Made by a program: the position numbers and the translations under genes | Source of the DNA: Phycisphaerales bacterium | Lineage (GTDB): Bacteria; Planctomycetota; Phycisphaerae; UBA1845 | Assembly: GCA_013140575.1 (NCBI GenBank) | Contig: JABFSN010000049.1 | Location: 37,357-101,356 of the forward strand | Reading direction: 5' to 3' | Length of the DNA: 64,000 nucleotides | The notes under the pieces: model-generated | What the model saw: the letters and a program-made list of their open reading frames with translations, nothing else | Told to the model about the DNA's origin: nothing | The model's database searches: none | Shown here: positions 43,914 to 52,557 of the stretch, in pieces | Layout of the letters: every line of letters begins with the position of its first letter | Numbering within the stretch: the first letter of the stretch is position 1

Positions 43914-44476
43914 CCGATTCGACCACTGTCTGGAACCGCATTTCGCTGATCCGCGGCGACATCACCACGCAGCCCGTCGACGCCATCGTCAACGCCGCCA
44001 ATTCGCGCTTGGCCGGCGGCGGAGGCGTCGACGGGGCCATCCACCGGGCGGCCGGTCCGCAGATGATGGATGCCTGCCGGAAAATCGGCGGCTGTCCGAC
44101 CGGGTCGGCCAAACTGACGCCGGGTTTCAACCTGCCGGCGCGCTTCGTCATCCACGCCGTCGGACCCGTCTACCGCGACGGCCTGCACGGCGAGCCTGAA
44201 GCGCTGGCGTCGTGTTATCGAACCGCCATTGAATTGGCCGCCGAAAACGGCTGCGAAACGGTCGCGTTTTCGGCCATCAGTTGCGGGATTTACGGCTACC
44301 CGCTGGAAGCAGCCGCGCGCGTGTCCATCGACGCGGTCGCCGGCGCCCTTGGGCCATGTGATCGTCCCGAAAAAGTGTGGTGGGTGTTGTTCGACGAACG
44401 CGTCCATCGAGCCTTCGCCGCCGCCCTGTTGGAATCCGCAGGCCAGGACCGTCATGGCGTCGAGACCCCGCCTTGA
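43910..44476 (+). CDS. Macro-domain ADP-ribose hydrolase
   Basis: A 188-residue stand-alone macro domain of the YmdB/MacroD type, which removes ADP-ribose or deacetylates O-acetyl-ADP-ribose. Motifs are IVNAANSRLAGGGGVDGAI with the ligand-binding Asn and Gly-rich loop, the Gly/Pro segment (VIHAVGPVYRD), and SAISCGIYGYPLEAAA. The ATG overlaps the kinase stop by four bases, so the two are translationally coupled. The substrate is inferred from the family only. Confidence 0.92.
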   Translation: MTDSTTVWNRISLIRGDITTQPVDAIVNAANSRLAGGGGVDGAIHRAAGPQMMDACRKIGGCPTGSAKLTPGFNLPARFVIHAVGPVYRDGLHGEPEALASCYRTAIELAAENGCETVAFSAISCGIYGYPLEAAARVSIDAVAGALGPCDRPEKVWWVLFDERVHRAFAAALLESAGQDRHGVETPP

Positions 44477-44771
44477 CAGGCATTTGGGTGAGCCTAACAA
44501 TGCGATGCCGCACCGAAGACCCCGCGCCGGCGGTCGGTTTCCGCACGGCCCGGCGGTTGGATATGCGGCGGGGAGAACTCCCGGTCCGTTCGCGGGCCGG
44601 TCGCGGTTCCGTTGGCCCCGCTTCCGGATTCCGCGTCAACGATGCCGGCGTGGGGATGTGGCTTCATGCGTCGTGGCATGGGCTTCCAGCCCATGCCGTC
44701 ACGGGCGGGACGCCCGTGCCACGATGCGGCCGCCGGGATTCGAGTTGGTGGGCAAACCGGATAAAACAACC
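44477..44771. repeat. Spacer with a family C palindromic doublet
   Basis: Positions 44673-44722 read GTGGCATGGGCttccaGCCCATG followed by CACGGGCgggacGCCCGTGCCAC, the cleanest copy of family C in the window. ATGCG occurs on both sides (44666 and 44724), though not exactly at the ends. No gene is seen. Confidence 0.75.
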
Positions 44772-47675
44772 ATGAACCACAGCGCATATCGAAACCTCGT
44801 TTTTCGCCGTGTCACGGCCTGGCTGGTCGGAGCGCTGGTCGTCTCGACCGCCGCCGCGGCCGATGATCCCGTGTTCTACTCCGGCGGCAAGGCCCATCGG
44901 CTGAACCGCTCGACGACGGAGCTGGTCGTCACCACTATGCCCCAGTTCGCCCGCGATGCCCGGGTGGCCATCAATGCCGACCCGCAGTGCGCCGTCGAAC
45001 CCATTCCGTGGGCGCCCGACGCCGAACACATGTTCATCGTCCGCGTACCGCGGTCCGACGTGGCCATGCGGGCCGGCGTCCGCGCGGCCCGGGGCGTGTT
45101 GAGCGTCCGGCCGGTTTATCGTTTTCAGGGGCGGACGGCGCCGGTGCTGTCGTCCGGCGGCATATCCGTACGTTTGGCGCCGGGATTGACCCAATTCCAG
45201 CGCGACCAGTTCTTCCGCGATTTCCGCGTCGAATCGGTTCGGGTTATCGACCCCGAAAATAGCGTCTACATCGTCAAACCGGTCAACGATCCTGACGCCG
45301 ACGAGGTCCGAACCGCAGCAGCCATGTATCTCGACGACCGCACGTTGTTGGCCCATCCCGATTTCATCGCGGCCGTGGCCCCCAAACAAGCCGGTCAGAT
45401 CGACGACGAGTTTTTCGGCCTGCAATGGCACCTGCAAAACACGGGTCAGTCGTTGGGGACGCCGGGCGCCGACATCAACGTTTTGGATGCATGGCAGTCG
45501 ACCTTCGGCGAGGACGTGCGCCTGGGCATCTTCGACGACTGCGTCGACGTCCAGCACGAAGACCTGGCCGGCAATTACACCGCGTTCGGCCACGATGCCG
45601 TCAGCGGTCGCGAGGGACCGCTGGAACCCAATCCCGTCGGCGCTTTTGACGCGCACGGCAACGCGGTGATGGGTCTGGCCGTCGCGGATATCAACGCGCT
45701 CGGCGGCCGCGGCGTCGCCCCGGGTGCCCGTTTCACCGCGTCGCGGGGGTTGAATGATTTTCCGACGTTTGGTCAGGCGGCCAGCGTCTATACGTTCGCC
45801 CGGCAGCGCGACGTCGACGTGCACATCAACAGTTGGGGGTTCGTCGGGTTGCAGAACTCGCAGGTCGATATCATCGTCGACGCCATCGCCACGTCCAACG
45901 AAACGGGTCGGAATAACCGCGGCATGGTCATCGTGTTCGCGTCCGGCAACAATGGCGAACAGTTGGATTTCGACGACGACCTGGCCACGCTGCCCACCGT
46001 CATCGGCGTCGGGGCCACCAACGCCGACGACATCCTGGCTGGCTACTCCAACTATGGCGACGACATCGACGTGATGGCCCCCAGCGGCGACGCCTTCTTG
46101 CCCGGCATGTTCACCACCGACGTGTCGGACGACGCCGGCTTCGCCTCCACCGGCTACAACCAAGGCGACGGGACCGACCTGTCCGGGGTTCCGGATGTGT
46201 CCAATTTCAAGTATACGCAGAACTTCTCCGGAACGTCGGCCGCCTGCCCCGTCGCCGCCGGTGTCGCCGCGTTGGTGTTGAGCCGCAACCAGGACCTGAC
46301 GTTTGAACAGGCCCGCACCATCCTGGCCCAGACGGCCGTGAAGGTGAACCCCAGCGGCGCCGGATACCACCCCATAACCGAACGCAGCCTCGAATACGCC
46401 TACGGGCGGATCGACGCCGCCGCCGCGGTGGTGGCGGCCGGTCAGTCGGCCGACAACGGCGGATTCACCTGGGCGGAACCGGTCCGCGAGGCCCGCGTCA
46501 GCAACAACGTCCTGACTTGGACCGTCGGCGATGTCATCCGCATGGTCGACGATGACGACAACGTCGACACCCCCGCCGTCGAACGCGGCGACAGCACCTT
46601 CCGCACGCTGCTCGTCGAGAGCGGCATGCCGTTTACGGCCACGCATTTCTTCCGCCCCATCGACGGGATAAACTACACCATCGGTCAGGAAGTGTTCAGC
46701 GGCATCACCGTCGTCCAGAACAACCAGAACACGAATTTCAATCTGCCCGGCGGCAGTCAATTGCGCTACTACGCCATATTCCCGGCCAACAATGTCGGCC
46801 GCTACGCCTTCGGTGTCGCCGTGGATTCGGCCGGCAACGTCATCGGCATTCCCGGCGGCGGGACCGACGCAGGCGGGGGTGTGGTGCCAACGTTCGATCG
46901 TCCGCTGGTTACCATCGAGGTGACCCCACTGTCCGGCGTCTCGCCGTTGCAGGTCCGCTTCCACGGCAACGCGCTCAGCCCCGTCACCGTCGACACCACC
47001 CAATGGGATTTCGACGACGGGCAAGTCTCCGCCATTCCGCAGGTGGTTCACCTTTACGAAGTCGCCCCCGGCGAAACGCGGCGCTTCTTCCCCTCGTTCA
47101 CCGTCACCGACGAGGCCGGTAATTCCGGCTCGCGCACCGTGGCCATCGACGTGCAGGGCGCAGGCGGCAACATCGACGCGCCCGATTCGGCCGCGCAGAT
47201 CGCCATCAACATCAGCCTCCCCGGCTCCATCGGCTCCAGCGTCGATCGCGGCACGTCGCCGTTCTCGGTCGAATTCGGCGTCACCGGCGAATTGGCCTCC
47301 GAAGACATCGAAAGCGTGCTGTGGGACCTCGGCGACGGCGCGTCGGCCGACACCATTTCCGTGCCCCACACCTACATCAACGACACCGGCGTCACCCAAA
47401 CCCTGCCCGTCTCCGTTCAAGTCGTCACGCAATCTTCGACCGGCTTGCTGAACACCCAAACCGCCACCCGTTTCATCACCGTCGATCCGGCCCCCACCGA
47501 CGGAACGCCCGACAACGACAACGGCAACGGCAACGGCAACGGCAATTCAAACGGCAACGGAAATGACAACGGCGGTTCCGACGGCCCGCTGGTCAACTCC
47601 TGCGCCAACGGAATGGCCTTCGCGCTGATGAGCTCGTTCGTCGGCCTGACCCTGCTGCGCCGATTCTGCTCGTAA
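44772..47675 (+). CDS. Secreted subtilase (S8) with PKD-like domains and C-terminal sorting tail
   Basis: A 967-residue exported protease. The signal peptide ends near VVSTAAAAD. An N-terminal propeptide-like region (about 30-200) precedes the S8 domain (about 215-560). Its catalytic residues are Asp255/256 (GIFDDCVD), His295 (AHGNAVMG, where HGTxVAG is usual) and Ser489 (FSGTSAACPVAAG). A beta-rich region and two PKD-like domains follow (WDFDDGQ near 745 and WDLGDGA near 855). An Asn/Gly-rich linker (GNGNGNGNSNGNGN) and a hydrophobic end (LVNSCANGMAFALMSSFVG, LTLLRRF) complete it, similar to bacterial C-terminal sorting tails. It probably acts outside the cell or on its surface. Confidence 0.88.
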   Translation: MNHSAYRNLVFRRVTAWLVGALVVSTAAAADDPVFYSGGKAHRLNRSTTELVVTTMPQFARDARVAINADPQCAVEPIPWAPDAEHMFIVRVPRSDVAMRAGVRAARGVLSVRPVYRFQGRTAPVLSSGGISVRLAPGLTQFQRDQFFRDFRVESVRVIDPENSVYIVKPVNDPDADEVRTAAAMYLDDRTLLAHPDFIAAVAPKQAGQIDDEFFGLQWHLQNTGQSLGTPGADINVLDAWQSTFGEDVRLGIFDDCVDVQHEDLAGNYTAFGHDAVSGREGPLEPNPVGAFDAHGNAVMGLAVADINALGGRGVAPGARFTASRGLNDFPTFGQAASVYTFARQRDVDVHINSWGFVGLQNSQVDIIVDAIATSNETGRNNRGMVIVFASGNNGEQLDFDDDLATLPTVIGVGATNADDILAGYSNYGDDIDVMAPSGDAFLPGMFTTDVSDDAGFASTGYNQGDGTDLSGVPDVSNFKYTQNFSGTSAACPVAAGVAALVLSRNQDLTFEQARTILAQTAVKVNPSGAGYHPITERSLEYAYGRIDAAAAVVAAGQSADNGGFTWAEPVREARVSNNVLTWTVGDVIRMVDDDDNVDTPAVERGDSTFRTLLVESGMPFTATHFFRPIDGINYTIGQEVFSGITVVQNNQNTNFNLPGGSQLRYYAIFPANNVGRYAFGVAVDSAGNVIGIPGGGTDAGGGVVPTFDRPLVTIEVTPLSGVSPLQVRFHGNALSPVTVDTTQWDFDDGQVSAIPQVVHLYEVAPGETRRFFPSFTVTDEAGNSGSRTVAIDVQGAGGNIDAPDSAAQIAINISLPGSIGSSVDRGTSPFSVEFGVTGELASEDIESVLWDLGDGASADTISVPHTYINDTGVTQTLPVSVQVVTQSSTGLLNTQTATRFITVDPAPTDGTPDNDNGNGNGNGNSNGNGNDNGGSDGPLVNSCANGMAFALMSSFVGLTLLRRFCS

Positions 47676-47779
47676 CCGCGGTGAACGGCGCTGCGCTACG
47701 CTTCACGCCCCAATCGACTTACAATCCGTGCCACCGGACCGAACGCCGACGTCCCGCTCCGGTTCATTCGGATACGCGT

Positions 47780-48034
47780 ATGACGCTCTTCGAAATCTAC
47801 CGCCGGCTTCTGTTCCTCGCCGTCGGCGTCTACGCCGTGGTCCGCAGTGTCGCCTTCATCTGGCGATGGGAATTGGCCGGTCGCGGCGCCGACCGCACGG
47901 AATCGCTGTTGCGCCGCTACGTCGTTTCACTCCTCGTCCGCGTCCGCGCCCTGCGTTTCTGGTGGGAATTCGTCCAGCTCGCGGCGCTCGCGGCGATTTT
48001 GGTGTTCCTGCTGAAACTTCATCGACCGACCTGA
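47780..48034 (+). CDS. Small membrane protein, unrecognised
   Basis: An 84-residue protein with two hydrophobic segments (LLFLAVGVYAVVRSVAFIW and VQLAALAAILVFLL) and basic loops. No family is recognised. The ATG at 47780 is used because a longer frame upstream is not hydrophobic and lacks a clear ribosome-binding site. It lies five bases before a second small gene of unknown function, on the same strand, so the pair may be co-expressed. Confidence 0.6.
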   Translation: MTLFEIYRRLLFLAVGVYAVVRSVAFIWRWELAGRGADRTESLLRRYVVSLLVRVRALRFWWEFVQLAALAAILVFLLKLHRPT

Positions 48035-48039
48035 TCCCC

Positions 48040-48819
48040 ATGAACACCCACGATTCATCCGCCGGCCCGTCGCCCTCGCTGTCCGAGCTCCCGCTCGACG
48101 AACTCGTTCGCTACGCCGAGTCGCTCGGTCTGGACCTGCCCGCCGATATCGCCCACGGCGAAGCACTCACCGCCGTCCGCGCCCGGCAGGAACTGCTGCT
48201 CGAACTGGACCGCGACGCGCTGCTCGACGTCGTCATCTGGCTGCGCGTGCCCGTTCAGCAGTCGGCCGGCCGCGAACAGCTCGCCCGCATCATCACCCGG
48301 CAGCACCCGGCGCACTTCGACGGGCTGTCCGACCGCGGCCTGCACGCCCTCGCCCGGCTCCGCGGCGTCACACTCCGCGACGGGGAGCCGCGGACCGAGC
48401 TCGAACGCCGAACCCGCAAGGCCGACGGCTGGTGGGCCCGCGTCCGCCGCACGCAGCGGTCCGTCCTGGGCAGCTTGGTCGCGCGCCTGGTCACCGCGTC
48501 CGAGCGCGACGACGATTACCAGTTCCTCCCCGAGGACGGCCTTTCCGCACGAACCATCAAACGCGACATCGAGCAATCCGGCCTCGTCGGCGGCGTGGCC
48601 AAACGGTTGCGCGGCGCGGCCGACGACTACGTGCGGGAGAAGCTCGACGAGATCGAGCGGCGCATCGACCGCAAGCTGGACGAAATCGACCGCCGGCTCG
48701 GCGAGTGGCGGGACCGGGAGATGTCCCACCGCCTGCGCATCCTCAAAATCACGCTGCTCGTCACCATCCTTGTGGCCGTCCTCAGCCTCCTTTATGATTA
48801 CTTCCGCGGTGCATCGTGA
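48040..48819 (+). CDS. C-terminally anchored coiled-coil protein, unrecognised
   Basis: A 259-residue protein. The N-terminal half contains repeated DALLDVVIWL / RGLHALARLRGVTL-like helices (SAP- or Rho-N-like look). The last 90 residues form a charged helix (REKLDEIERRIDRKLDEIDRR) followed by one membrane segment (LLVTILVAVLSLLYDYF). It is thus probably a tail-anchored cytoplasmic protein. It follows the small membrane protein and precedes the Clp-N gene. The function is unknown. Confidence 0.65.
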   Translation: MNTHDSSAGPSPSLSELPLDELVRYAESLGLDLPADIAHGEALTAVRARQELLLELDRDALLDVVIWLRVPVQQSAGREQLARIITRQHPAHFDGLSDRGLHALARLRGVTLRDGEPRTELERRTRKADGWWARVRRTQRSVLGSLVARLVTASERDDDYQFLPEDGLSARTIKRDIEQSGLVGGVAKRLRGAADDYVREKLDEIERRIDRKLDEIDRRLGEWRDREMSHRLRILKITLLVTILVAVLSLLYDYFRGAS

Positions 48820-48849
48820 AGTAGTTCCGGCGCCTGATTCTGGATCGTC

Positions 48850-49299
48850 ATGTACGAAAAACTCAGCAAACGCGTCGATGATGTCGTGAAAATCGCCCGG
48901 GGCATCGCCCGCGAAATGGATCACGAATACCTCGGTACCGAACACCTCTTGCTGGCCATCTTGCAGGAGGGCACCGGCGTCGGCGCCAGAATTCTGGCCG
49001 CCGCCGGCATCGATCAGAACAGCGTCCGTGCCGAACTCGACAAACGCATCCGCAAGTCCATGGAAGACACCTGGGTCTTCGGCCGGCTCCCCGGCTCGCC
49101 CCATCTCAAGGGCGTGGTGGTTCAGGCCGTGGACATCGCCGGAAAGCTCAATTCCAAGGACGTCTGCACCGAGCACCTGATTCTGGCCATGCTTCTGGAA
49201 AAAGGCAGCCTCGCCGAACAGACGCTCCGCGCTCTCGGTCTGACCTACGACGCGGCCAAGTCCCGGCTCGCCGAACTCGCGGCCGAATGCGAAACGTGA
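48850..49299 (+). CDS. Stand-alone Clp N-terminal-domain protein
   Basis: A 149-residue protein made of the double Clp-N repeat found at the start of ClpA/ClpB/ClpC (MDHEYLGTEHLLLAILQEGTG, and KDVCTEHLILAMLLEKGSLA), with no AAA+ domain after it. Free Clp-N proteins occur in actinobacteria (ClpC1-like adaptors) and planctomycetes and may act as substrate adaptors or decoys; this is inference. The ATG at 48850 begins the first repeat. Confidence 0.88.
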   Translation: MYEKLSKRVDDVVKIARGIAREMDHEYLGTEHLLLAILQEGTGVGARILAAAGIDQNSVRAELDKRIRKSMEDTWVFGRLPGSPHLKGVVVQAVDIAGKLNSKDVCTEHLILAMLLEKGSLAEQTLRALGLTYDAAKSRLAELAAECET

Positions 49300-49560
49300 T
49301 TCCGCCGCATTGGTTCGATTGACGGAATCTGCCCCGCGGTGGCACCGGCACCCTCCTTGCCCCGAAGGGGCTACAGTCAATAGCCGGGGGTGGAGGCCGC
49401 GGCAGCGGACGACACCCCCGGAATCGTCCGTATCCCATACACCAGCCCCAGCGGGGCGAAAGACGCCGGCACCGGAGACTTGCTCATAACGCTGCGGTAC
49501 GCGACGTCCCCGGAAGTGCGCCCATGGCGCTGAAGCGGGGGTTCCTTCGCAAACAGGAAT
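49300..49560. repeat. Spacer with a family D palindrome
   Basis: Positions 49381-49421 contain CCGGGGGTG...CACCCCCGG with an internal CCGCGG. The 41-base stretch is identical to 54585-54625, and the flanks GGGGCTACAG / CCCCAGCGGGGCGAAAG are shared too. No gene is seen. Confidence 0.8.
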
Positions 49561-50103
49561 TCAGAAGGCCCCGGACGCTTTCACAAGTTCCGAAACGCCG
49601 TGGGCCATGTGTTCGAGTTCCGCCGCAAGTCGCCCGTAGGTCATTTCCGGCGGCGGAGTCGTGCGAATGCCCGACCAGTGGGCGGCCAGCAACGCGGCGA
49701 TGTCCGCGGTGGACGCGACCGCCGACATCGCGATTTCGGGAAGCGGCGGCAGGGTCATGCCCGGAGCGGCCGCCGGGTTGCGCGAATAGCGGCGCAGGGC
49801 GGACCGCACGACGGACGTGTCGGGATTGCCGGGCGGACCCGATACCGGCGGGCTGCTGCTGGTCAGCCGTTGGCGGTGGTATTCGAAGATCCGCACCCCG
49901 CGGTCGCAAAAGACGATCTGCCGCGTCAGCCCCGATTCGTACCCATGCTCGATGCCGACGATCGGCCCGCGGGCCCCGGTCGGATCGTCGGACTGCCACC
50001 ATGCCGTCTCACCGGGACGGTCGGGGGTCTGAAGCGTCAACCGCATTCGCGGCGACGTCGCACAACCGGGGCATGCGACCAGCGCGATCAGGACGACGAC
50101 CAT
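49561..50103 (-). CDS. Predicted lipoprotein, unrecognised
   Basis: A 180-residue protein. The N-terminus MVVVLIALVACPGCATS is hydrophobic with a lipobox-like end (VAC or PGC). The mature part has an immunity- or lipase-like WWQSDDP start, a central strand (QIVFCDRGVRIFEYHRQRL) and a helical end. The ATG at 50103 was selected; longer frames upstream run into repeats. It is leftward, downstream of ffh by 326 bases and facing the Clp-N gene. The function is unknown. Confidence 0.62.
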   Translation of the reverse strand: MVVVLIALVACPGCATSPRMRLTLQTPDRPGETAWWQSDDPTGARGPIVGIEHGYESGLTRQIVFCDRGVRIFEYHRQRLTSSSPPVSGPPGNPDTSVVRSALRRYSRNPAAAPGMTLPPLPEIAMSAVASTADIAALLAAHWSGIRTTPPPEMTYGRLAAELEHMAHGVSELVKASGAF

Positions 50104-50429
50104 CCCACCGCGGCACCACCTGTTTATCCCGTCCGGCGACGATTGAGAACACCGAACGCAGCGATTCCGCGTGTGCCGCGCCGATTCAGAGCCGGGGGCG
50201 CAAGCCCGCGGATTGCGATCGCACCGGATAATCGACAAAACCCCATCACCGGGCTCGCGCCCACAAGTTTCTGGCGAAGATTCGCGCCGCCCATCTGTTT
50301 CCGCCCCGGTAGGGGCGGAGGAGACCCCGCGGGAATCGCTAAACACACGCCGGACGCAACTCCCGGGCCGATGAAGAGCCGGCCCGACGGGCACTTCAAT
50401 CCCCCGACGCGCGTTGATGCTTGTGGGCG
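50104..50429. repeat. Spacer with a family A palindromic doublet
   Basis: TCAGAGCCGGGGGCGCAAGC begins near 50186 and CACCGGGCTCGCGCCC near 50250. A short CCCCGgtaGGGG hairpin lies at about 50309-50320. No gene is seen. Confidence 0.65.
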
Positions 50430-51860
50430 TCATCGTTTCCGGCGCTTGCGGCGGTCCTTTTTGGACAGAACGCGGCGTGAAACCCCCGAACTGGACTTGA
50501 GCTTGGGCATCGACCCGCCGGCCGCCCCCATGTTGGCCAGTTGCGACCCAAAGCGCATGCGCTGCATCATGGACATGCCCGCCATCCGCTTCATCGCGTC
50601 GCGGGTCTGAAGAAACGTCTTAACCACGGCCGACACGTCCTCGGTATCGTTGCCGCTGCCCCGGGCGATCCGCCGCCGCCGTCCGGCGTCGATGATCGAC
50701 GGGTTCTGCCGCTCGCGTGTGGTCATGGACATGACGATCGCCTCCATGCGCGTCAACTCGCCGTCGTCGATGTCCATGTCCTCAACCTGCCCGCCCATGC
50801 CGGGTATCTTCTTCATGATATCCTTCAGCGAGCCCATCTGCCGCACCTTGCGCATGTGGTGCACGAAATCGTCGAGCGAAAACTGCCCCGACTTCATCCG
50901 CTTTTCGAGCGTGGCCGCCTCGACCGCGTCGAACTGCTGCTGGGCCTTCTCGACCAGCGATAAAATGTCACCCATGCCCAGGATGCGCCCCGCGATGCGG
51001 TCGGGGTGGAACGGCTCTAGGGCGTCCAGCTTCTCGCCGACGCCCATGAACTTGATCGGCTTGCCGATGACTTTTTTCGCGCTCAGCGCCGCCCCGCCGC
51101 GCGTGTCGCTGTCGAACTTGGTGAGAATCAGCCCGTCGATTTCCAATCGCTCGTTGAACGCTTTCGCGGTCGCCACCGCGTCCTGCCCGGTCATGGCGTC
51201 CAGAACGAGATAAATCTGGTGCGGCGTGGTCGTGGACGCGACCTTGGCGATCTCGTCCATCAACTCGTCATCGATGGCCAGACGACCGGCCGTATCCAGA
51301 ATGACCACATCGCGATCGAGCTTCTTCGCTTCCGCGATGCCGTTGCGGCAGACCTTCACCGGGTTCTGCACGCCGCGCTCGGCGTGGACCGGCACCCCCA
51401 CCTGTTGACCCAGCACCTCGAGCTGGTCGATCGCCGCCGGGCGTTTCAGGTCGGCCGCCACCATCATCGGGCGCTTGCCGTGCGACAGCATCATGCGGGC
51501 CAGCTTGCCGCAGGTGGTCGTCTTGCCCGAACCTTGCAGACCGGCCATCAGGATGACCGTCGGACCGGGCGACGCGTACGGAATCCGCGGGTCCACCGGT
51601 CCCATCAGCGCGACCAGTTCGTCGTGGACGATCTTCACCACCACCTGGTCGGGCTTGAGCGTCTTGATGACCTCCGCCCCGATGGCCTTCTCCTGCACCG
51701 TCCGGCAGAAGTCGGCCGCCACGTCCACGTGTACGTCGGCCTCGAGCAACGCCGTGCGAACGGCCCGCATGGCCTCGGCCACGTTGTCTTCGGTGATGCG
51801 TCCCCGTCCGCGGAGCGAGCCAAAGATGTCACCAAGGCGCTGGGTAAGCGTTTCAAACAT
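50430..51860 (-). CDS. ffh: Signal recognition particle protein Ffh
   Basis: A 476-residue SRP GTPase that binds signal sequences and 4.5S RNA and delivers nascent membrane proteins to FtsY. The N domain (FETLTQRLGDIFGSLRGRGR) is followed by the G domain: GLQGSGKTTTCGKLA, VILDTAGRL and TKFDSDTRGGAAL. The M domain ends with MKRMAGMSMMQRMRFGS and a basic tail (SKKDRRKRRKR). I chose the ATG at 51860, where the family begins; AGGATT lies ten bases upstream. FtsY and SRP RNA are not in the window. Confidence 0.95.
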   Translation of the reverse strand: MFETLTQRLGDIFGSLRGRGRITEDNVAEAMRAVRTALLEADVHVDVAADFCRTVQEKAIGAEVIKTLKPDQVVVKIVHDELVALMGPVDPRIPYASPGPTVILMAGLQGSGKTTTCGKLARMMLSHGKRPMMVAADLKRPAAIDQLEVLGQQVGVPVHAERGVQNPVKVCRNGIAEAKKLDRDVVILDTAGRLAIDDELMDEIAKVASTTTPHQIYLVLDAMTGQDAVATAKAFNERLEIDGLILTKFDSDTRGGAALSAKKVIGKPIKFMGVGEKLDALEPFHPDRIAGRILGMGDILSLVEKAQQQFDAVEAATLEKRMKSGQFSLDDFVHHMRKVRQMGSLKDIMKKIPGMGGQVEDMDIDDGELTRMEAIVMSMTTRERQNPSIIDAGRRRRIARGSGNDTEDVSAVVKTFLQTRDAMKRMAGMSMMQRMRFGSQLANMGAAGGSMPKLKSSSGVSRRVLSKKDRRKRRKR

Positions 51861-52557
51861 GGGGAATGAATCCTGCCTCGTCTCGGGCGAATACCCATAC
51901 CACGGCCGGTGCCGCCCGGTCAAATCGCGTGCGCAACGGCAACGCCCCGTTCCGGGTGGCCTTCAATTCAAGACGGTAACTCCACGTATTGCGGCGGGCG
52001 GTGCGTCCGTGGATTCCGGGTCCATGACAGAATCGGCGGTGTGGTCAAAGCCCCGGCGACGCCGGGGGGGAGCGAATTCGCATCCCGCCGCCCAGCTCCG
52101 GCAGGAGCGGTCGTCGCCAGCCCACGGCGGAAGCCGTGGGAGCGAGTTTCCATCCCGCGCCTCAGCCCCGGTAGGGGCGACCGAGGCTCATGCGATCGCA
52201 CCAGCCGCGCCCGATGTGTTTTTCGCGCAGGGCATATGGACACCCATCTGCTCAATGATTTCGTCTCCCGCGGTCCGTCCGCCCCTACCGGGGCTTGTGA
52301 TGGAGCGGGGCGTCGTGCAACCACGGCTTCCGCCGTGGGCTATTACACCAACACAGATGCGAATTCGGCTGCGCCGGCACGTCTTTCCGAGCCGCGACCG
52401 TCAGGGAGCGGTCTTCGGTGTGGAAGATACCCGTTCAACGATTCGGAGCACAACTCGAAGATTCAAGCGTGTCGCTCCACTATTCACGATCGCCCCTTCC
52501 GGGGCTGAAACGGTCCGCCGAGAGTGTCACGGACCCGTGGATTCCGTTCGCTTGCGG
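51861..52557. repeat. Repeat-rich spacer between ffh and the fibre-like protein gene
   Basis: Several palindromes are visible: CCCCGGcgacGCCGGGG near 52051, CCCACGGCggaaGCCGTGGG near 52121 and in the reverse order near 52320. CCCCGgtagGGGCG-type units occur near 52169, 52287 and 52494. A family G copy is at 52386-52415. No gene is supported. Confidence 0.7.

Noticed and set aside
44664..47459. A 931-codon open frame on the minus strand opposite the subtilase gene
   Set aside because: The plus-strand frame has a signal peptide, catalytic triad and domain order, while the antisense protein is low-complexity Gly/Asp/Val-rich. Long antisense frames are usual in high-GC DNA.
47515..47570. AACGGC tandem repeat as a regulatory or phase-variable tract
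   Set aside because: It encodes the Asn/Gly linker before the C-terminal tail of the subtilase; codons are mixed and 6-bp units would not shift the frame.
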